The notes beneath the pieces are model-generated. The model did not search any database, was not told where the DNA came from, and worked only from the letters and a program-made list of their open reading frames with translations. 64,000 nt of DNA from Myxococcaceae bacterium. Its GTDB lineage: Bacteria > Myxococcota_A > Polyangia > Polyangiales > Ga0077539. The stretch lies in the NCBI GenBank assembly GCA_004297725.1, contig SCUS01000133.1, forward strand, positions 248,001-312,000, in the 5' to 3' direction. A program made the translations under genes and the position numbers. Shown in pieces: positions 8,852 to 19,434 of this stretch (positions are counted from its first letter, which is position 1; each line of letters starts with the position of its first letter).

Positions 8852-11407
8852 TCACCGTACGTTCACCCGGGCGACGACGACGCGGTTGTCGCGGTCGTGG
8901 TCGCCGCCCTCCAACCGCATCCGATCGCCGCCGTCGAAGAAGCCCAGGAAGACCGTGTACACCCCGGGGCGATACGTCAGCGGGACGTTCACCGTGATCT
9001 GGTCGTTGATGTAGTCGCCGGTCTGCCAGTGGCGCGTGGGGTACCGGCCGCCGACGCCCTCGTGGTCGCCGTTGATGCGCGGCCCCTGCCCGTCGGTGTG
9101 CACGAAGAGCTGCCAGTTGCGCGTCGCGTCGGCGATCACGTGGAAGTGGAAGGTGACCTTGAACGACCCGCCGAGCGGCACGTAGCTCAGGCCGTTGGAG
9201 TCGAGGTCATAGCCGATGTACTCGTAGGTGTTCTCGAACACCGAGGGCTCGCGCGCCGGGTGGCGCATGCGCGGCCGCACCGACTGGACCCACGGCTCCA
9301 GCGGGTTGCGGTTGGGCCGCCCCTCGAGGTCGCTCACCGCGACGAAGAGGTTGCTGTTGCTCGCATCGGCGATGGGGATGTTGAGGTGCCGCTCGCGGCG
9401 GTACGCGCGGTTGAGCGCCGGGAAGACGTCGTTGCCCAGCACGAGGAAGCTGCGGCGCGAGCCCGTGAGCCAGCGCACCGCCTCGTCTTCACTGCGGAGC
9501 GTCTCGGGCACGACCTGCGTGTAGTACCGGGTCGCCGGATCGTCACTGGGGCCACCGAAGCGGGCGATGGGCTCGTCGCCGTGGCGAAGCGCGCGGATCA
9601 CCGCCCACACGCCGCGCGGAGACATGTGCTCCGAGAGCGAGACCATGAAGCCCTGGGTGTAGATGAGCGAGACCACGAGCGCCGCGACGGGCACCCAGGT
9701 GACCCGCGACCCGAGCACGCGGTTGATCGGGTTCTCCGCGCGGCCGAGCCAGGCGAAGAGGTTCCAGACGGCGATGAAGGCGAAGACGCCCGCGACGACG
9801 CCGATCGGGGCCGCGGCCACCGCCGTCATGGCCTCGCGGCCCGGGGTGGTGAGCGTCGGCACCGAGCGGACGCTCAAGCCGACGATCACGCAGACCAGCG
9901 CCAGCACGGCGAAGAGCGCGCGCAGGTTGGCGAGCAGGAAGGTCCCCACCGCGGGGCGTCCCCGCTCGGCGGTCTCGGACGCCATGCCCTCGCGGGACTC
10001 CCGCTCGACGTCGAGCATCCACGCGTACGGCCGACCCCACGCGAAGGGCTCGACGCGGCCGGTGCCCTGGAAGAGCACCAGCGCCGAGAGCGCGAGGAAG
10101 ATCCCGGTCTCGATGATGTGGAAGCCCTCGGCCGGCAGCGGCGGCATCTCGCCGTGCGCGGCGCGCGCGGCCCGCACATTGGCGGTCCACTCGCTGAACT
10201 TCATCGCGAAGCCCGTCGGGAAGGCAGGGCCCCCGTCGGGCAGCCCGAGCGCCGCGTAGGCGGCCTTCGGAAACTGAAGGAAGTCCCGAAGCATCAGCAC
10301 GGTCAGCAGCGAGGCCGCCACGGCCACGGTGCGCCACGGCGCGCGCTCGCGCTCGGCGTCGCGGAGCAGCACCGCGAGCCCGAGGGCGATGGGCGCCACC
10401 TGCACGAAGGCGCTGATGCCGAAGAGCTGCATGTGGAAGGTCTGCAGCGCGAAGCCGAGGGCGATGGCCAGGAAGGCCGTCAGCCGCATCCCCGCCTCGC
10501 GCCACGCGTCGGACTCCCGCGCCTCGTCCTCGGGCAGCGTCGGGTCGCTCTCCCCCGCCGGAACCTGCGAGGGCGGGCTTACCAGCCGCAGTAACCCGAA
10601 GGGGACCAGTCCGGTCCACGGGAAGGTGCCGTGGGCGATCTGCTCGAAGAAGACCTCGAAGGTCTGCCACTGCGTCGGGATCGACGACTGCGGCGAGGCC
10701 CCGACCCAGGTCGAGTAGCCGCTGAGCTCGCGCGACGCGACGCGCACGCACACGATGGCGAGCACGGCGGCCACGGCGAAGGACGCTGCGCTGGTGAGGC
10801 GCGTGAGCCGGGACTCCGCCCCGAAGCGCAGGAGCCCCGCGAGGCCCACCGCGCCGAGGATCGGCACCACCCCGAGCATCACCCCCGCCGCGCGAACGCC
10901 GAGGAGCAGGCCCAGCGCCGCGAGCGCCGCGCCGCCGAGCTGCCAGCGCTGCGTGCGCCCCCAGAGCAGGAGCACGAAGCCCGCGAGCGCCAGGGTCGAC
11001 GCGCTCTGCGCCACGCCGCCGCCGAACATCTGCCGGGCGTTCATGAACACCAGCGGGATGGTGGCGTAGGTGATGCCGACGTAGGCCGCGAGGCGACGGT
11101 CGCCCGCCCCGCGCGCCGCGGCCATCAGCGCGCACGCCGAGGCGAAGGCGAGGAGCGCGGTGGGGAGGCGCCCCCAGAGCTCGGACACGCCGCCGAGGCG
11201 GAAGCCCAGCGCCACCGCCCCGACCTGGCCCGGCGGGCGATCGAAGGCGACGGGCCGACCGGCCATGAGCTCACGCGCGAGGTCCGCGACGTGGATCTCC
11301 GCCGGTTGCCAGATGCCGAAGCGCTGCAGGCCGAAAAGCAGGACGAGCACCGCTGCGGTGATCGACACGAGGTAGGCGACCCAGCGGTCGCTGGCGGTGT
11401 TCTTCAT
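8852..11407 (-). CDS. GT39/ArnT-like multi-spanning membrane protein with C-terminal beta domain
   Basis: An 851-residue protein. The ATG at 11407 is chosen over an upstream in-frame start because GAGGA lies 5 bases before it. The N-terminal 600 residues hold about a dozen membrane helices with the start pattern of PMT/ArnT-type lipid-linked sugar transferases (GIWQPAEIHVADLARELM, the acidic residue of the first periplasmic loop). The last ~250 residues are soluble and beta-rich, with FKVTFHFHV and PGVYTVFLGFFDGGDRMRLE, and probably lie in the periplasm as a carbohydrate-binding-like domain. Substrate unknown. It is followed after 7 bases by a PilZ gene. An integral-membrane glycosyltransferase is the best reading, with the exact family unproven. 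Confidence 0.75.
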   Translation of the reverse strand: MKNTASDRWVAYLVSITAAVLVLLFGLQRFGIWQPAEIHVADLARELMAGRPVAFDRPPGQVGAVALGFRLGGVSELWGRLPTALLAFASACALMAAARGAGDRRLAAYVGITYATIPLVFMNARQMFGGGVAQSASTLALAGFVLLLWGRTQRWQLGGAALAALGLLLGVRAAGVMLGVVPILGAVGLAGLLRFGAESRLTRLTSAASFAVAAVLAIVCVRVASRELSGYSTWVGASPQSSIPTQWQTFEVFFEQIAHGTFPWTGLVPFGLLRLVSPPSQVPAGESDPTLPEDEARESDAWREAGMRLTAFLAIALGFALQTFHMQLFGISAFVQVAPIALGLAVLLRDAERERAPWRTVAVAASLLTVLMLRDFLQFPKAAYAALGLPDGGPAFPTGFAMKFSEWTANVRAARAAHGEMPPLPAEGFHIIETGIFLALSALVLFQGTGRVEPFAWGRPYAWMLDVERESREGMASETAERGRPAVGTFLLANLRALFAVLALVCVIVGLSVRSVPTLTTPGREAMTAVAAAPIGVVAGVFAFIAVWNLFAWLGRAENPINRVLGSRVTWVPVAALVVSLIYTQGFMVSLSEHMSPRGVWAVIRALRHGDEPIARFGGPSDDPATRYYTQVVPETLRSEDEAVRWLTGSRRSFLVLGNDVFPALNRAYRRERHLNIPIADASNSNLFVAVSDLEGRPNRNPLEPWVQSVRPRMRHPAREPSVFENTYEYIGYDLDSNGLSYVPLGGSFKVTFHFHVIADATRNWQLFVHTDGQGPRINGDHEGVGGRYPTRHWQTGDYINDQITVNVPLTYRPGVYTVFLGFFDGGDRMRLEGGDHDRDNRVVVARVNVR

Positions 11408-11493
11408 GAGTCCTCGAAGGGTCGAAATCGCGCGCACACTAGATCACCCCCGACGGCGAACACAACCGCCGCCGAACCCGCCGCGGGCAGCAG

Positions 11494-12642
<1,149 letters not shown>

Positions 12643-12660
12643 CGACGGCCTGGGCTCAGC

Positions 12661-14031
12661 TCAGCACTCGATGATGTTCACCGCGAGGCCGCCGCGCGCG
12701 GTCTCCTTGTACTTGGTGCTCATGTCCGCGCCGGTCTGGCGCATCGTCGCGATGACCTTGTCGAGCGACACCTTGTGCTTTCCGTCGCCCGCCATCGCGA
12801 TGCGCGCGGCGTTGATGGCCTTCACGCTCCCCATCGCGTTGCGCTCGATGCACGGCACCTGCACGAGGCCGCCGATGGGGTCGCAGGTGAGCCCGAGGTT
12901 GTGCTCCATCCCGATCTCCGCGGCGTTCTCGACCTGCTCCGGCGTGCCGCCCATGACCTCGGCGAGGGCGCCGGCGGCCATCGAGCAGGCGACCCCGACC
13001 TCCCCCTGGCAGCCCACCTCGGCGCCGGAGATCGACGCGTTTCGCTTGTACAGAATCCCGATCGCCCCCGCCGTCAGCAGGAACCTCACCACCCCGTCGT
13101 CGTCCGCGTTGGGGATGAAGCGGCGGTAGTAGTGCAGCACCGCCGGGATGATCCCCGCCGCGCCGTTGGTGGGCGCCGTGACCACCCTCCCCCCGGCCGC
13201 GTTCTCCTCGTTGACCGCGAGGGCGAAGAGGTTGACCCAGTCCATGGCCACCAGCGGATCGGCGCTGCCGGTCTCGCACCGCAGCTTGCGATAGAAGGTC
13301 GCCGCGCGCCGTCGCACCTTCAATCCCCCCGGGAGGATGCCCTCGCGCTCGCACCCGCGCTGCACGCAGCCCACCATCACCGCCCAGATCTCCAGCAGCC
13401 CGCGGCGCACCTCCTGGGCAGACCTCCAGGCGCACTCGTTCTGGAGCATCACCGTGCTGATGGAGAGCCCGCTCGCGCGGCAGACCTCGAGCAGCTCCTG
13501 GCCCGTGGAGAATGGGTGGGGCATCGACGCGCGCGCGACACCGAGGCCCTCCGCGACGCCCTCGTGGTTGACCACGAAGCCCCCGCCCACGGAGTAGAAC
13601 ACCCGCGACGCGACGGCCGCGCCGTCGGCGCCGAGCGCGGTGAAGCGCATGCCGTTGGAGTGCAGCGGCAGCGTCTCGCGCCGGTGGAACACCAGGTCAC
13701 GATCGAAGCGAAACGTCACGTCGTGCTTACCGGCCAGGGTAATCTTCCCCGTCGCGCGCACGGCCTCGACCTGCTTCGGGACGTCGTCCGGATCGACCGA
13801 CTCGGGCCTCGCACCCATCAGCCCGAGGATCACCGCCGCGTCGCTCCCGTGGCCCTTCCCCGTGTGGCCGAGCGAGCCGAAGAGCTCGACCTTCACGCCT
13901 GCGACCGACCCGATGACCTCCGTGGCGACCAGGCCTTCGACGAAGCGCAGCGCCGCGCGCATGGGCCCGACCGTGTGGGAGCTCGAGGGCCCGATGCCGA
14001 TGCTGAACAGATCGAACACGCTGATGGTCAC
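12661..14031 (-). CDS. sdaA: L-serine ammonia-lyase, iron-sulfur type
   Basis: A 456-residue single-chain L-serine dehydratase that converts serine to pyruvate and ammonia. The GTG at 14031 gives the exact family N-terminus ([20 protein letters not shown]). The frame is open upstream, but that part overlaps nik[19 protein letters not shown] is the conserved beta-domain motif, and [20 protein letters not shown] lies in the alpha domain that carries the [4Fe-4S] cluster. The protein ends in NIIEC: a C-terminal cysteine that, in structurally studied members of this family, reaches into the active site and ligates the cluster. Length is like the E. coli enzymes. Probably co-transcribed with chrA. 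Confidence 0.95.
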   Translation of the reverse strand: MTISVFDLFSIGIGPSSSHTVGPMRAALRFVEGLVATEVIGSVAGVKVELFGSLGHTGKGHGSDAAVILGLMGARPESVDPDDVPKQVEAVRATGKITLAGKHDVTFRFDRDLVFHRRETLPLHSNGMRFTALGADGAAVASRVFYSVGGGFVVNHEGVAEGLGVARASMPHPFSTGQELLEVCRASGLSISTVMLQNECAWRSAQEVRRGLLEIWAVMVGCVQRGCEREGILPGGLKVRRRAATFYRKLRCETGSADPLVAMDWVNLFALAVNEENAAGGRVVTAPTNGAAGIIPAVLHYYRRFIPNADDDGVVRFLLTAGAIGILYKRNASISGAEVGCQGEVGVACSMAAGALAEVMGGTPEQVENAAEIGMEHNLGLTCDPIGGLVQVPCIERNAMGSVKAINAARIAMAGDGKHKVSLDKVIATMRQTGADMSTKYKETARGGLAVNIIEC

Positions 14032-14093
14032 CGCGGGAGCATACCGCCCCGCCGGGGGAGCGCGCCCGCGGCACCTGCGCGCACCTCGACCCT

Positions 14094-14107
14094 GCCGCCC
14101 GGGCGGC
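14094..14107. promoter_or_regulatory. 14-bp perfect palindrome upstream of nikR
   Basis: GCCGCCCGGGCGGC is a perfect palindrome ending 14 bases before the nikR start, in the short region between sdaA and nikR. Its position suits an operator for autoregulation of either gene. However, it is made only of G and C in a very GC-rich genome and does not match the known NikR operator. Confidence 0.25.
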
Positions 14108-14121
14108 GGTATGGTGCGCCC

Positions 14122-14574
14122 ATGGCTGGTGACCTCGTTCGATTCGGCGTCGCGATGGACGCCGACCTGCTGCAGCGCTTCGACGACCACATCGGGGAGA
14201 AGGGCTACGGCAACCGCTCCGAGGCCCTGCGCGACCTGATCCGCGCCGACCTGGTCAACGCGCACCTGAAGCGAGACGGCCTCGCCGTGGGAACCCTGAC
14301 GATCGTCTACGACCACCACGTCCGCGAGCTGTCCGAGAAGCTCACCGACATGCAGCACGACCTGGGCGAGCACGTCGTCTCCACCCTCCACGTGCACCTC
14401 GACCACGACCACTGCCTGGAGGTGATCGTGCTGCGCGGCCCGTCGGGTCTCATCCAGTCGGCCGCCGACCGCCTGCTCGCGACCAAGGGCGTCGAGCACG
14501 GCCGCCTCGTGGCGACGGCGCTCCCCGAGCACACGCACCAGCACGAGGACGACCAGCACCAGGGCACCCGCTGA
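14122..14574 (+). CDS. nikR: Nickel-responsive regulator NikR
   Basis: A 150-residue ribbon-helix-helix transcription factor. The N-terminal DNA-binding part is [19 protein letters not shown] followed by [14 protein letters not shown]. The ACT-like nickel-binding domain has the ligand pattern [17 protein letters not shown] (His, His, His and Cys). In characterised members nickel binding turns on repression of nickel uptake. The tail after residue 140 is unusually rich in His and Asp/Glu ([12 protein letters not shown]) and could bind extra metal. No nickel transporter or hydrogenase gene is in the window, so its targets are elsewhere. It is divergent from sdaA and converges on the LuxE-like gene with a 6-base gap. 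Confidence 0.93.
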   Translation: MAGDLVRFGVAMDADLLQRFDDHIGEKGYGNRSEALRDLIRADLVNAHLKRDGLAVGTLTIVYDHHVRELSEKLTDMQHDLGEHVVSTLHVHLDHDHCLEVIVLRGPSGLIQSAADRLLATKGVEHGRLVATALPEHTHQHEDDQHQGTR

Positions 14575-14580
14575 GGCGGA

Positions 14581-15669
14581 TCACCCCCGCGACAGCGCGG
14601 CGTCCATCGCCCGGGCGCATCCCCGCGGCGTCGCCCCTGGCGCCCGTCCCAGCACCACGAAGCCCCCGCCGTCGTGGTCTACGCGCCCCAGGTCGCTCGT
14701 CTGGATGGCCACGGCGCTCCCGAGGTTCATGAGGTCGACGACGCGCACCAGCCCCACCTCGCCACGAGGGACCTCCCGCAGCGTCACGGCGTCGACCATC
14801 GACACCCGCACCCACGGCGGAACCCGGTAGCTCGCCCTCCCCTCGCGCCGCGCTTCGTATCCCTGCGAGCTGAGCTCGGTCATCCCGTACTCGCCCACGA
14901 CGTCCGCCTCGCCGAGTCCGAACGCCCGCCGGATCATCCCCCTCAGCGCCGACGGATCGATCTCGCGAGACCTGCCCTTGAATCCCCCGGTCGGCATCGC
15001 GACGCTCCCCGCAGGCAGCTCCCACGAGGACTCGCCGATCGCGTCGAGCAGGTGAACGAAGCCAAAGCTCGTCCCCAGCAGCGCGACCGGAACGCCCTCC
15101 CGACAGGCCTCGGTGATCGCCGCGACCACCCTGCGGGCATCCAGCGCCGCGCCACGGACCATCCAGGGATCTTCTGCACCGCGATGCCACCGCTCCGCGA
15201 AGCGCCCCAGCATGAAGGAGAGCGACGACGCGGGAGCCAGCTCCTCCGGCTCCGCGAGATACACGCAGCGATAGGCCGACTCCGGCAGCAGCCAGCGAGC
15301 CGCCGTCGCGCAGGAGGCGCTCGCATAGAGCGAGAGGTCGGCGAACGCGTGCCGCCCGTGCACCTCCTGCGTGGTCCCGCTCGTCTCGAAGACGCGCACC
15401 GTGACGCTCTCCGGAAAGCAGGCCACGCGGGCGGCCTTGAATACATCGGTCGGTAAGGCAGGGATCTCCGAAAGGCCCGCCGGAGAGCCGCCCCCGAGCA
15501 CTCCCTCCGCGACCCGGTCGATCACCGCGCAGCGCGCCCGCTGCCACGCGAAGACGGCGCACCCGAGCGCCTCGACCTCGTCCGGGTCGATCGCCTCGAA
15601 GGGCGCCGCGGCCATCGCCAGCAGCCTCGACCGGAGCGCGCGGCCCTCGTCGTCGAGCCAGTCGATCAC
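14581..15669 (-). CDS. LuxE/PaaK-family acyl-adenylating enzyme (acyl-protein synthetase)
   Basis: A 362-residue protein of the LuxE branch of adenylate-forming enzymes. ETSGTTQEVHGRHAF is the phosphate-binding Ser/Thr loop. GGFKGRSREI and GEYGMTELSSQGYE match the conserved A-motifs that contact AMP. LuxE proper activates fatty acids as acyl-AMP, transfers the acyl group to a cysteine, and hands it to the LuxC reductase. No LuxC-like gene is here. Its ATG overlaps the stop region of the upstream aminotransferase gene by 4 bases, so the two proteins are translationally coupled and probably act on the same metabolite. Substrate unknown; a carboxylic or amino acid is as likely as a long fatty acid. 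Confidence 0.85.
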   Translation of the reverse strand: MIDWLDDEGRALRSRLLAMAAAPFEAIDPDEVEALGCAVFAWQRARCAVIDRVAEGVLGGGSPAGLSEIPALPTDVFKAARVACFPESVTVRVFETSGTTQEVHGRHAFADLSLYASASCATAARWLLPESAYRCVYLAEPEELAPASSLSFMLGRFAERWHRGAEDPWMVRGAALDARRVVAAITEACREGVPVALLGTSFGFVHLLDAIGESSWELPAGSVAMPTGGFKGRSREIDPSALRGMIRRAFGLGEADVVGEYGMTELSSQGYEARREGRASYRVPPWVRVSMVDAVTLREVPRGEVGLVRVVDLMNLGSAVAIQTSDLGRVDHDGGGFVVLGRAPGATPRGCARAMDAALSRG

Positions 15670-17018
15670 GGCGCCGCGTGCTCCGACAGCACCTCGGCCA
15701 GCGCCTCCGCGAAGCCGTCGATCTGCTCATCGGTCATGCAGGCCGGCGGGGTGAGCGTCAGCACATCACCGTCGACCCCGCCGGTCAGGAGCACGTATCC
15801 ACGCTCCAGCATCCGCCGGCACACGGCGAGCGCACGCCGCAGCCCGCCCTCGATGGTCACCCCGACGAGCATCCCCGCGAAGGTCAACCGGCGCACGCCG
15901 AGTCCGGGCGCCTGAAGGGACGCGCGCAACGCACGCTCGATCGAGGCGGCGCACCGACGGATCATCGCCGCCGTCTCCTGCCTCTGGAGCACATCCAGGG
16001 AGGCGAGCGCCGCCGCGCAGGCGAGAGGATTGCCGAGGAAGGTCGACGTGTGGATGGCCTCGCCGACGGAGGTCCCCCATGGCCTCGCGACGCCCTCCCG
16101 CAGGATCGCCGCGCTCACCGGCAACCCTCCGCCCAGCGCCTTGCCGATCACCACGATGTCGGGCTCGCAGCCCATCGCCTCGGACTGGAACCACGTCCCC
16201 GTCCGGCCGAGCCCAGTGTAGATCTCGTCCGCGATGAGCAGCGCGCCGTGCTCCCTGGCCAGCGCCGCGAGGGCCGCGAGGGCGCCCTCCGCCGCAGGCT
16301 CGACGCCTCCCCTCCCCAGCGTCGGCTCGATGAGCACCGCGCCGGTGCGCCCCTCGGCGAGCACCACCCTCGCCGCATCGAGCGAGCGCTCGACTGCCTC
16401 GGCGGACGGGTACGGCGCGAAGCGAACGGCCGGGTTGAGCTGCTCCGCGAAGGGCGCGCGAAAGGACAGCTTGTAGCCGCAGGCCGCGAGCGCCCCGTAG
16501 CTGAGGCCGTGATAGCTGCCCTCGAAGGCCAGCACGCCGGGCCGCCCCGTCGCGAGCATCGCGGTCTTCAACGCCGCCTCGATCGCGTCGGCGCCCGAGA
16601 GCCCCAGGATCACCCGGGCCGCCCACGGGACCAGCGCCGCGAGGCGAGACTCGAGGAGGATCTTCTGCGCCGACGGATACACGTCTCCGAGTGCGTGGAG
16701 CATCGTGCCCGCCTGGGCCTGCACCGCAGCGACGACCTCGGGGTGACCGTGCCCGAGCAGCGCGACGCCGAAGCCGCCAGTAAGGTCGACGTAGCGATTG
16801 CCATCTACGTCGAGGACGTTGGTGCCGCGGGCCTGCGCCCAGACGATGGGATCGTGAGAGGCGCCGGTGAGCTCCTCGCGACGGCGTCGCCGCGCGGTGA
16901 GCCCGGGGCACTCCACGGAGGCGAGGAGGTCGACGAGGGCGCGCGTCGCATCGCCGCCGGGTCCGTTCTCACGGATCAGCGGCGGGAGGTCACCAGGGAA
17001 GGGGATGGGGTCAGACAT
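15666..17018 (-). CDS. Class III PLP-dependent aminotransferase
   Basis: A 450-residue fold-type I transaminase. LIADEIYTGLGRTGTWF carries the Asp that holds the PLP ring nitrogen. VVIGKALGGGLP contains the Schiff-base lysine, K293. GGFGVALLGHGHPEV and the glycine-rich AFEGSYHGLSYG segment are also typical. Class III members move amino groups from omega-amino acids, ornithine, GABA, DAPA precursors or aldehydes. It is the first gene of a two-gene unit with the LuxE-like enzyme. Its GGAGG ribosome binding site lies in the 3' arm of the terminator-like hairpin behind rplQ, which may limit its translation. Substrate cannot be deduced. Confidence 0.9.
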   Translation of the reverse strand: MSDPIPFPGDLPPLIRENGPGGDATRALVDLLASVECPGLTARRRRREELTGASHDPIVWAQARGTNVLDVDGNRYVDLTGGFGVALLGHGHPEVVAAVQAQAGTMLHALGDVYPSAQKILLESRLAALVPWAARVILGLSGADAIEAALKTAMLATGRPGVLAFEGSYHGLSYGALAACGYKLSFRAPFAEQLNPAVRFAPYPSAEAVERSLDAARVVLAEGRTGAVLIEPTLGRGGVEPAAEGALAALAALAREHGALLIADEIYTGLGRTGTWFQSEAMGCEPDIVVIGKALGGGLPVSAAILREGVARPWGTSVGEAIHTSTFLGNPLACAAALASLDVLQRQETAAMIRRCAASIERALRASLQAPGLGVRRLTFAGMLVGVTIEGGLRRALAVCRRMLERGYVLLTGGVDGDVLTLTPPACMTDEQIDGFAEALAEVLSEHAAP

Positions 17019-17025
17019 GAGGGAG

Positions 17026-17051
17026 GAACCTCCGCGGACACGCGGAGGTTC
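17026..17051 (-). terminator. Strong hairpin after rplQ that also buries the next ribosome binding site
   Basis: Two perfect 11-bp arms (17026-17036 and 17041-17051) enclose a 4-base loop, 11 bases beyond the rplQ stop. This is probably the end of the ribosomal protein operon. No T-tract follows. On the transcribed strand the second arm contains GGAGG, the only plausible Shine-Dalgarno for the aminotransferase that starts at 17018. The folded hairpin would hide it. Confidence 0.6.
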
Positions 17052-17061
17052 TACGGAGCGA

Positions 17062-17613
17062 TCAGACCGCGGCGGGGGGCTCTTCGGCGGAGCGAGACTT
17101 CGGGGCCTCGGCGCGAACGGCCTCGGTCACCGGGCTCACGGAGACCGCGGTCTTGGCGCCAACGCGCGGGTCGCGAACGACCAGCTCGATGAGGCACATC
17201 TCGGCGTTGTCGCCGCGACGGAAGCCCGTCTTCAGGATGCGGGTGTAGCCACCGTTGCGACCGACGAAGCGCGGGGCGATCTCACGGAACAGGTGTTCGA
17301 TGACATCGATGCGCTCGGCCTGACCCTCGACGATGCGGACCTGCGCGTGCGGCAGGTACGAACCGATCGAACGCTTGAGCGCGAGCCGCGCCGCAGCGAC
17401 GGCGGGGTCGCTGATGGTCGCCGCATTGGCGTCCGCACCGAGGCGGGCGACGCGGGTGATCAGGCGCTCGGCGATGCGCCGCAGCTCCTTGGCCTTCGGG
17501 ACGGTGGTCTCGATCCGCTCGTGGGTGAACAGGTTGGCCGCGAGGTTCCTGAACATCGCATCGCGGCTCGAGCCGTCGCGGTCAAACTTTCGACCAGAAT
17601 TCTGGTGACGCAT
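17062..17613 (-). CDS. rplQ: 50S ribosomal protein L17
   Basis: A 183-residue protein, longer than the 116-130 residues usual for bacterial L17. The N-terminal MRHQNSGRKFDRDGSSRDAM and the central THERIETTVPKAKELRRIAE are diagnostic. Extra length comes from an enlarged middle (about residues 85-115, LKRSIGSYLPHAQVRIVEG region) and a C-terminal tail rich in Ala, Pro and Glu after about residue 155. L17 binds 23S rRNA near the exit of the peptide tunnel. Last gene of the operon, 38 bases behind rpoA. Confidence 0.97.
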   Translation of the reverse strand: MRHQNSGRKFDRDGSSRDAMFRNLAANLFTHERIETTVPKAKELRRIAERLITRVARLGADANAATISDPAVAAARLALKRSIGSYLPHAQVRIVEGQAERIDVIEHLFREIAPRFVGRNGGYTRILKTGFRRGDNAEMCLIELVVRDPRVGAKTAVSVSPVTEAVRAEAPKSRSAEEPPAAV

Positions 17614-17651
17614 GGCAGTGGTTCCTGGGGTTCAATCTCTAACAGGTGATC

Positions 17652-18683
17652 TCAGCCGTGCTCGGCCTTCCAGCGCTCGAGCAGTCCCGGCCAGTTTTCG
17701 ATATGCGTGCCCAACTGGAGGTTGAGCTCGTTGAGCTTGTCCTTGATTTCCTTGAGGGACTTGCGACCAAAGTTCTTGGTCTTGAGCAGGTCCGCCTCGG
17801 TCTTCTGCACGAGCTCGCCGATGTACGAGATGTTCGCGTTCTGGAGGCAGTTTGCGCTGCGCACCGAGAGCTCGAACTCCTCCACCGACTTGAAGAGCGC
17901 GTCGTTGATGGGCTCCTCGCGCATCGCCGACGGAGTCGAGACGATCTCGTCCTGCTCCTGGAAGTTGATGAAGATCTGGAGCTGCTCCTTGAGGATCTTC
18001 GCCGCGTACGCGACGGCGTCCCGCGGGCGCACCGCGCCGTTGGTCCACACCTCGAGGGTGAGCTTGTCGTAGTCGGTCATCTGCCCGACGCGCGCGTTGG
18101 TGACCGTGTAGTTCACCTTGCGCACCGGCGAGAAGAGCGAGTCGATGGGCACCCAGCCGATGGCCAGGTTCGGGTCCTTGTTGCGCTCCGCCGGGACGTA
18201 CCCGCGGCCCATGCCGACGGTGATCTCCATCGAGAGCTTGCCGCCCTTGGAGACCGTCGCGACGTGCTGGTTCGGGTTGAGCACCTTGATGCCCGCCATC
18301 GCCTCGGTCTTGATGTCCCCAGCGAGCACCGCGCCAGGACCTTCCTTGACCAGGCTCAGGGTGTAGCGCTTGGCCTCCGCGGCGTGGAACACCACCTCCT
18401 TGAGGTTGAGCACGATGTCGGTGACGTCTTCCTTGACGTCGTCGATGGTCGTGAACTCATGGAGCGCGCCGTCGAGGCGCACCGCAGTGATCGCGGCGCC
18501 CTGGAGCGAGGACAACAGCACGCGCCGCAGCGAGTTGCCGATGGTGATGCCGAAGCCGCGCTCCAACGGCTCGCACACGAACTTGCCGTAGGACTCCGAG
18601 TGGCTCTCCCGATCCTCCTCAAGGAGCGCCTTGGGTCGGATGAGGTCTCGCCAGTTGCGGGCCTGCGTGGACGACTGCGTCAT
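17652..18683 (-). CDS. rpoA: DNA-directed RNA polymerase subunit alpha
   Basis: A 343-residue alpha subunit. The N-terminal dimerisation and assembly domain (about 1-240) has [26 protein letters not shown] short linker leads to the C-terminal domain (about 270-330) with the helix-hairpin-helix [20 protein letters not shown] that contacts UP-element DNA and activators. Complete and standard in length. It lies behind rpsD after 83 bases that contain a hairpin, and ahead of rplQ, the usual alpha-operon order. Confidence 0.98.
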   Translation of the reverse strand: MTQSSTQARNWRDLIRPKALLEEDRESHSESYGKFVCEPLERGFGITIGNSLRRVLLSSLQGAAITAVRLDGALHEFTTIDDVKEDVTDIVLNLKEVVFHAAEAKRYTLSLVKEGPGAVLAGDIKTEAMAGIKVLNPNQHVATVSKGGKLSMEITVGMGRGYVPAERNKDPNLAIGWVPIDSLFSPVRKVNYTVTNARVGQMTDYDKLTLEVWTNGAVRPRDAVAYAAKILKEQLQIFINFQEQDEIVSTPSAMREEPINDALFKSVEEFELSVRSANCLQNANISYIGELVQKTEADLLKTKNFGRKSLKEIKDKLNELNLQLGTHIENWPGLLERWKAEHG

Positions 18684-18718
18684 GGAAACCCTTTCCCTTC
18701 GTACACCACACAGCGCGA

Positions 18719-18746
18719 GGCCCCACCGAACATCGTCGGTGGAGCC
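18719..18746 (-). promoter_or_regulatory. Hairpin between rpsD and rpoA
   Basis: Arms at 18719-18729 and 18736-18746 pair over 11 bp (one G-U) around a 6-base loop. It sits in the largest gap of the alpha-operon part, just after the S4 gene. S4 is the alpha-operon autoregulator in enterics, acting at another position, so an RNA-level control or attenuation site here is a fair guess. An RNA-processing site is also possible. Confidence 0.4.
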
Positions 18747-18766
18747 TTTCGCGCGGACTCTTCAAA

Positions 18767-19393
18767 TCAGCGGCTGTAGAACTCGACGATCAGCTGTTCC
18801 TTGATCTCGAGCCCGACCTCTTCGCGGAGCGGGAGCGTCTTCACGGTGCCCGTGAACGACTCCTTCTCCAGCTCGAGCCAGGTCGTCGGCGAGCGCCGCT
18901 CGGCGCCCGTGACGGACTCCTTGACCCGGGCGATCTCCCGCGACTTCTCGCGGATGGAGATCTTGTCGCCAGCCTTCACGAGGAAGCTGGGGATGTTCAC
19001 CCGCTTGCCGTTCACCGTGACGTGGCAGTGCAGCACGAGCTGCCGAGCCTCGTTGCGGGTCGCCGCGAAGCCGAGGCGGTAGACGACGTTGTCCAGCCGG
19101 CGCTCGAGGAGCGCGAGCAGGTTCTCGCCGGTGACGCCCTTGGTGCGATCAGCCTCCGCGAAGTACTTGCGGAACTGACGCTCCAGCACCCCGTAGATGC
19201 GGCGGACCTTCTGCTTCTCGCGAAGCCGGAGGCCGTACTCGCTGAACTTCACGCGCTGCTCACCGTGCTGGCCCGGCGGCCGCGGGCGGCGCTTGAACGA
19301 GCACTTCTCGGTGTAGCAGCGATCACCCTTGAGATACAGCTCCATCCCCTCGCGGCGGCAGAGCTTGCAGACCGGACCGATGTAACGCGCCAT
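18767..19393 (-). CDS. rpsD: 30S ribosomal protein S4
   Basis: A 208-residue primary 16S rRNA-binding protein. It is the zinc-containing form: C9, C12, C26 and C31 (CKLC and CYTEKC) lie in the N-terminal region. The S4 RNA-binding domain is visible as [20 protein letters not shown] followed by [16 protein letters not shown]4 nucleates 30S assembly and can act as a translational repressor of its own operon in some bacteria. It lies between rpsK and rpoA. Confidence 0.98.
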   Translation of the reverse strand: MARYIGPVCKLCRREGMELYLKGDRCYTEKCSFKRRPRPPGQHGEQRVKFSEYGLRLREKQKVRRIYGVLERQFRKYFAEADRTKGVTGENLLALLERRLDNVVYRLGFAATRNEARQLVLHCHVTVNGKRVNIPSFLVKAGDKISIREKSREIARVKESVTGAERRSPTTWLELEKESFTGTVKTLPLREEVGLEIKEQLIVEFYSR

Positions 19394-19434
19394 GACGACT
19401 AACCGCTCTCTTCTTCCTCAAAAAACCGATGAAA

